Below, piece by piece: positions 6,590 to 8,909 of a stretch of 8,909 nt of DNA (its first letter is position 1; each line of letters starts with the position of its first letter). The notes beneath the pieces are model-generated. The model worked only from the letters and a program-made list of their open reading frames with translations, did not search any database and was not told the origin of the DNA. Made by a program: the position numbers and the translations under genes. Source of the DNA: an uncultured Oscillospiraceae bacterium (GTDB taxonomy: Bacteria; Bacillota; Clostridia; Oscillospirales; Oscillospiraceae); assembly GCA_910579485.1 (NCBI GenBank), contig CAJTVO010000133.1, positions 1-8,909 of the forward strand, written 5' to 3'.

Positions 6590-8680
6590 TCATTTGGCTC
6601 CCTTCTCGTCCTGCCCCAGGATCCGGCGCAGGCGGCGCATGTACACGCTCTGCTCCAGATCGGCCCGGCAGCCGGGCCTGGGGCGCACTATCATCATATC
6701 CTCCCGGCGCTCCAGGGTGACAAGGCCCCGCTCGGCGAAGACCTCCAGCCCCAGGGCGGCGCGGAGAAAGGACTCCGCGCCATCCAGCGCCCCGGCCAGC
6801 CGCCGGAGGGCGGGCAGGCACGTCACGGCGTCCTCCGTCTCCGGCTCCAGCCGGACCACGGCCCGCCACAGGGCGGCGAACTGCCGCCGCTCCGGCAGCA
6901 GGCGCAGGGCCTCCGCCGCCGACACCGGCCCTCCCGCCGTGAGACGCGCGATGAGCTCCAGGCACTCCCGCTCCCGCTGGCTGGGCTCCGCTGCGGGGCG
7001 CAGGTCCACCAGCTGCAGCTGGACGCTGCTGACGCCCCGGAACTCGTTGACCTGCAGATGGAAGGCCGCGTCCACCCGCATCCCCGGGGCCACGCCGCAG
7101 GCGGCGGCGGTGGCGGAGAAGAAGATGGCGTCGAACCGCTGCTCCCCCATGGCCAGGCGGAGCTTCAAGTGCCGGTTCTGGCCCACGCCCTGGAGGCTCT
7201 CCACCCGGGCCCCCATCACGGCGAACACGGGCCGCTCGTTGCCGGCGCCGTAGGGCTCCAGCCGGGACAGGGCCTCCATCTCCTCCAGGGTCACCCAGCC
7301 GGGGTCCCGGATCACCACATCCACGGCCAGGGAGGACACGGGCTTCTCCCCGTTGCAGAACTCGCACACGCACCGGTTCATCCGCCGCCGGAAGGCGGGG
7401 ATGTCCTCCTCCCGGATGTTGAAGCCCGCCGCCAGCTCGTGGCCCCCGAAGTCCACCAGCAGATCCTGGCAGGACTCCAGGGCGGCGAAGAGGTTGAAGC
7501 CCCCGTAGCTCCGGCAGGAGCCCTTGCCCAGGCCGTTTTGCAGGTGGATCATGAAGCTGGGGCAGGAATATTTCTCGCTGAGGCGGCTGGCCACGATGCC
7601 CACCACCCCCTGGTGCCAGGAGCCGCTGGACAGCACCAGGGCGCTGCGCTCCCCGTCGGGCAGGAACTCGATCTGCTCCACCGCCTGGGCGAAGATCTCC
7701 TGCTCCACCGCCTGACGCTCCCGGTTCAGGCCGCACAGCTCCCTTGCCAGCAGCTCCGCCCGGGCGGGATCGCCGGTCAGAAGCAGGTCAGCGGCCAGCT
7801 CCGCCTCGCCCATGCGCCCCGCCGCGTTGATCCGGGGGGCCAGAACGAAGCCGATCTGGATGGAGGTGACCTCCCGGTCCGCGAGGCCCGTCTCCTGGAG
7901 CAGGGCCCGCAGGCCCAGGAAATCCGTGCCGCCGATGGCCTCCAGCCCCCGGCAGACGATGGTCCGGTTCTCCCCGGTCATGGGCATCACGTCCGCCACC
8001 GTGCCGATGGCAGCCAGGGTGCAGTAGCGGGCGAAGAGGGACTCCGAGCGCTGCTCGTCCAGGGCCAGCACCAGCTTCAGGGCCACGCCCACGCCCGCCA
8101 GGTGCTTGAAGGGATAGGGGCAGTCGGGCCGCCGGGGGTCCACCACTGCCGCCGCGTCGGGCAGGACCTCCCGGCACTCGTGGTGGTCGGTGATCACCAG
8201 GTCCAGTCCGTTCTCCCGGGCCCAGCGGGCCTCCTCGACGCCGGTGATGCCGCAGTCCACGGTGATGACCAGGGTCACCCCCTGGTCCAGGAGGGTGCGC
8301 AGGGCCTCCCGGCCCAGGCCGTAGCCGTCCTCCACCCGGCGGGGAATGTATTTCAGGCAGTCCGCTCCCCGGGAGCGGAGGTAGTCCACCAGCAGCACGG
8401 TGGAGGTGATGCCGTCCACGTCGTAGTCGCCGAAGACGGCCATCCGCTCGCCGTCCGCCAGGGCGCGGCGGATACGGGCGGCGGCCTTGTCCATGTCCTT
8501 CATGAGATAGGGGGAGTGGCTCAGCTCCCGCTCCCGGTCCAGGAGCAGGGCGGCCTCCTCCGGGGAGGATACGCCGCGCGCGGAGAGCAGGGCGGCCAGG
8601 AGGGCGGGGTAGCCCGCTCCCCGGAGGCTCCGGGCAGCGGCCTCGTCGTAGTCCCCGCCGGTCCATCTGGCATATTTCAC
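6590..8680 (-). CDS. recJ: Single-stranded-DNA-specific exonuclease RecJ
   Basis: A 696-residue DHH-family 5'-3' single-strand DNA exonuclease acting in recombination and mismatch or base-excision repair. The DHH domain contains GDYDVDG (84-90), VDCG (141-144), DHH (165-167) and TVADVMP (227-233), the metal-binding residues of the phosphoesterase site. The DHHA1 domain shows GSWHQGVVGIVASRL (353-367) and FGGHELAAGF (411-420). An OB-like domain spans about 447-560 (EPYG at 475-478). Residues 561-696 form a C-terminal extension absent from E. coli RecJ (577 aa) but common in Firmicutes. The start is GTG 8680, preceded by AAGGAGGG (8695-8688) at 7 nt; no ATG with a comparable site is nearby. It is the first gene of the operon, with a promoter about 60 nt upstream. 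Confidence 0.96.
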   Translation of the reverse strand: MKYARWTGGDYDEAAARSLRGAGYPALLAALLSARGVSSPEEAALLLDRERELSHSPYLMKDMDKAAARIRRALADGERMAVFGDYDVDGITSTVLLVDYLRSRGADCLKYIPRRVEDGYGLGREALRTLLDQGVTLVITVDCGITGVEEARWARENGLDLVITDHHECREVLPDAAAVVDPRRPDCPYPFKHLAGVGVALKLVLALDEQRSESLFARYCTLAAIGTVADVMPMTGENRTIVCRGLEAIGGTDFLGLRALLQETGLADREVTSIQIGFVLAPRINAAGRMGEAELAADLLLTGDPARAELLARELCGLNRERQAVEQEIFAQAVEQIEFLPDGERSALVLSSGSWHQGVVGIVASRLSEKYSCPSFMIHLQNGLGKGSCRSYGGFNLFAALESCQDLLVDFGGHELAAGFNIREEDIPAFRRRMNRCVCEFCNGEKPVSSLAVDVVIRDPGWVTLEEMEALSRLEPYGAGNERPVFAVMGARVESLQGVGQNRHLKLRLAMGEQRFDAIFFSATAAACGVAPGMRVDAAFHLQVNEFRGVSSVQLQLVDLRPAAEPSQRERECLELIARLTAGGPVSAAEALRLLPERRQFAALWRAVVRLEPETEDAVTCLPALRRLAGALDGAESFLRAALGLEVFAERGLVTLERREDMMIVRPRPGCRADLEQSVYMRRLRRILGQDEKGAK

Positions 8681-8687
8681 TGCTCGT

Positions 8688-8695
8688 CCCTCCTT
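8688..8695 (-). promoter_or_regulatory. recJ ribosome binding site, defines the GTG start
   Basis: AAGGAGGG on the minus strand (8695 to 8688) sits 7 nt before GTG 8680 and supports GTG as the recJ start codon. It begins only 4 nt downstream of a GC hairpin in the leader. Confidence 0.8.
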
Positions 8696-8699
8696 CTGA

Positions 8700-8716
8700 G
8701 GCCCCCAGCGGGGGCC
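8700..8716 (-). promoter_or_regulatory. GC hairpin in the recJ leader
   Basis: A 7-bp perfect stem (GGCCCCC at 8700-8706, GGGGGCC at 8710-8716) with a 3-nt loop lies in the predicted 5' untranslated leader, immediately upstream of the recJ ribosome binding site. No T tract follows it, so it is not a terminator. It may protect the 5' end of the mRNA or affect ribosome access. Confidence 0.5.
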
Positions 8717-8737
8717 GTTCGCTTAAAATCAAGAGAC

Positions 8738-8766
8738 ATTATAGCAAAAAAAGAGGAAAAGGTAAA
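8738..8766 (-). promoter_or_regulatory. Extended -10 sigma-A promoter for the recJ operon
   Basis: On the minus strand the -10 box is TATAAT (8743 to 8738), a perfect consensus, preceded by TGC to give the extended -10 form TGnTATAAT. A candidate -35 box, TTTACC (8766 to 8761, 4 of 6 consensus bases), lies exactly 17 bp away. Transcription would start near 8731, giving a leader of about 50 nt. The -35 box is embedded in the base of the neighbouring terminator stem. Confidence 0.75.
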
Positions 8767-8795
8767 GCCTCAAAAAGAGGCTTTACCTCTTTTTT
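8746..8795. terminator. Probably bidirectional intrinsic terminator
   Basis: An 11-bp perfect stem, GGTAAAGCCTC (8761-8771) with GAGGCTTTACC (8777-8787), has a 5-nt A loop. On the plus strand it runs directly into TCTTTTTT (8788-8795). On the minus strand it runs into TTTTCCTCTTTTTTT (8760-8746). An alternative fold extends the helix by pairing 8747-8756 with 8786-8795 around a 6-nt bulge. It most likely ends a minus-strand gene lying to the right of the window, before the recJ promoter. No plus-strand gene in the window needs it. Confidence 0.8.
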
Positions 8796-8811
8796 AAACT
8801 GAGCGCTTCGA

Positions 8812-8909
8812 TGCCGCCCCTGCGGGGCGGCGGGGAGTTGTTTCTTTTTGAAAGCCCGGGGCCTGCGCAGCCCCGGACCCTGCGGTTACTTTTGCCGCGC
8901 GGCAAAAGT
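8812..8909 (-). repeat. Three-hairpin composite repeat, copy B (cut by window end)
   Basis: Read on the minus strand, this has the same order as copy A. Hairpin 1 is a 22-bp perfect palindrome at 8888-8909 that reaches the window edge. Hairpin 2 pairs 8856-8862 with 8870-8876. The linker (8841-8853) reads TTTCAAAAAGAAA, and hairpin 3 pairs 8813-8820 with 8824-8831. It is inverted relative to copy A. At least four base pairs differ between the copies with both partners changed. The outer base pairs of hairpin 1 lie beyond the window. Confidence 0.85.

Noticed and set aside
7058..8797. 579-codon open frame on the plus strand opposite recJ
   Set aside because: Antisense shadow of a conserved gene in high-GC sequence; low-complexity translation that runs into the intergenic terminator.
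20..8909. Terminal inverted repeats of a transposon carrying the operon
   Set aside because: No transposase or integrase gene and no visible target-site duplication; the cargo is core housekeeping genes in a common order.
1..8909. tRNA, rRNA, CRISPR or riboswitch
   Set aside because: Noncoding space is small and limited to the two edges and short gaps; none shows a tRNA-like fold, regular direct repeats with spacers or a known riboswitch core.

Overview
The window holds eight protein genes, all on the minus strand and closely packed. They read from right to left as one probable operon: recJ, relA/spoT (rel), dtd, a small membrane protein, a metallo-beta-lactamase-fold hydrolase, hemZ, a uridine-kinase-like P-loop kinase, and a coiled-coil zinc-ribbon protein. 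High GC, strong AGGAGG-type ribosome binding sites, a B. subtilis-type bifunctional Rel, HemZ and the order recJ/relA/dtd/MBL/hemZ point to a high-GC anaerobic Firmicute, probably Oscillospiraceae-like (Flavonifractor/Lawsonibacter type). The genus is inferred from general resemblance and no database was searched.

Right edge (8684-8909). A dispersed-type repeat (copy B) made of three hairpins lies at the edge. Next comes a strong, probably bidirectional intrinsic terminator. Overlapping its base is a near-consensus extended -10 promoter on the minus strand that would drive the operon. The short recJ leader carries a 7-bp GC hairpin just before the ribosome binding site.

Operon body (134-8680). 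recJ and rel are 3 nt apart, and the MBL gene and hemZ overlap by 4 nt (ATGA). Most other gaps are 9-30 nt. The exception is the 46-nt gap between rel and dtd, which contains a perfect match to the ParB/Spo0J parS consensus inside a 22-bp perfect palindrome. The genes cover DNA repair (RecJ), the stringent response (Rel), translation quality control (Dtd), small-molecule metabolism (MBL hydrolase, kinase) and a radical-SAM enzyme (HemZ). The two end genes, the kinase and the zinc-ribbon protein, are less characterised.

Left edge (1-133). A second copy (A) of the three-hairpin repeat sits just past the last stop codon, in inverted orientation to copy B. The copies differ at several paired positions in a compensatory way, so base pairing appears to be conserved. 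The hairpin and T-rich tract next to the last gene may end transcription.

The most notable signals are the intragenic-operon parS site and the inverted pair of structured repeats bracketing the operon. I saw no rRNA, tRNA, CRISPR array, transposase or phage gene.
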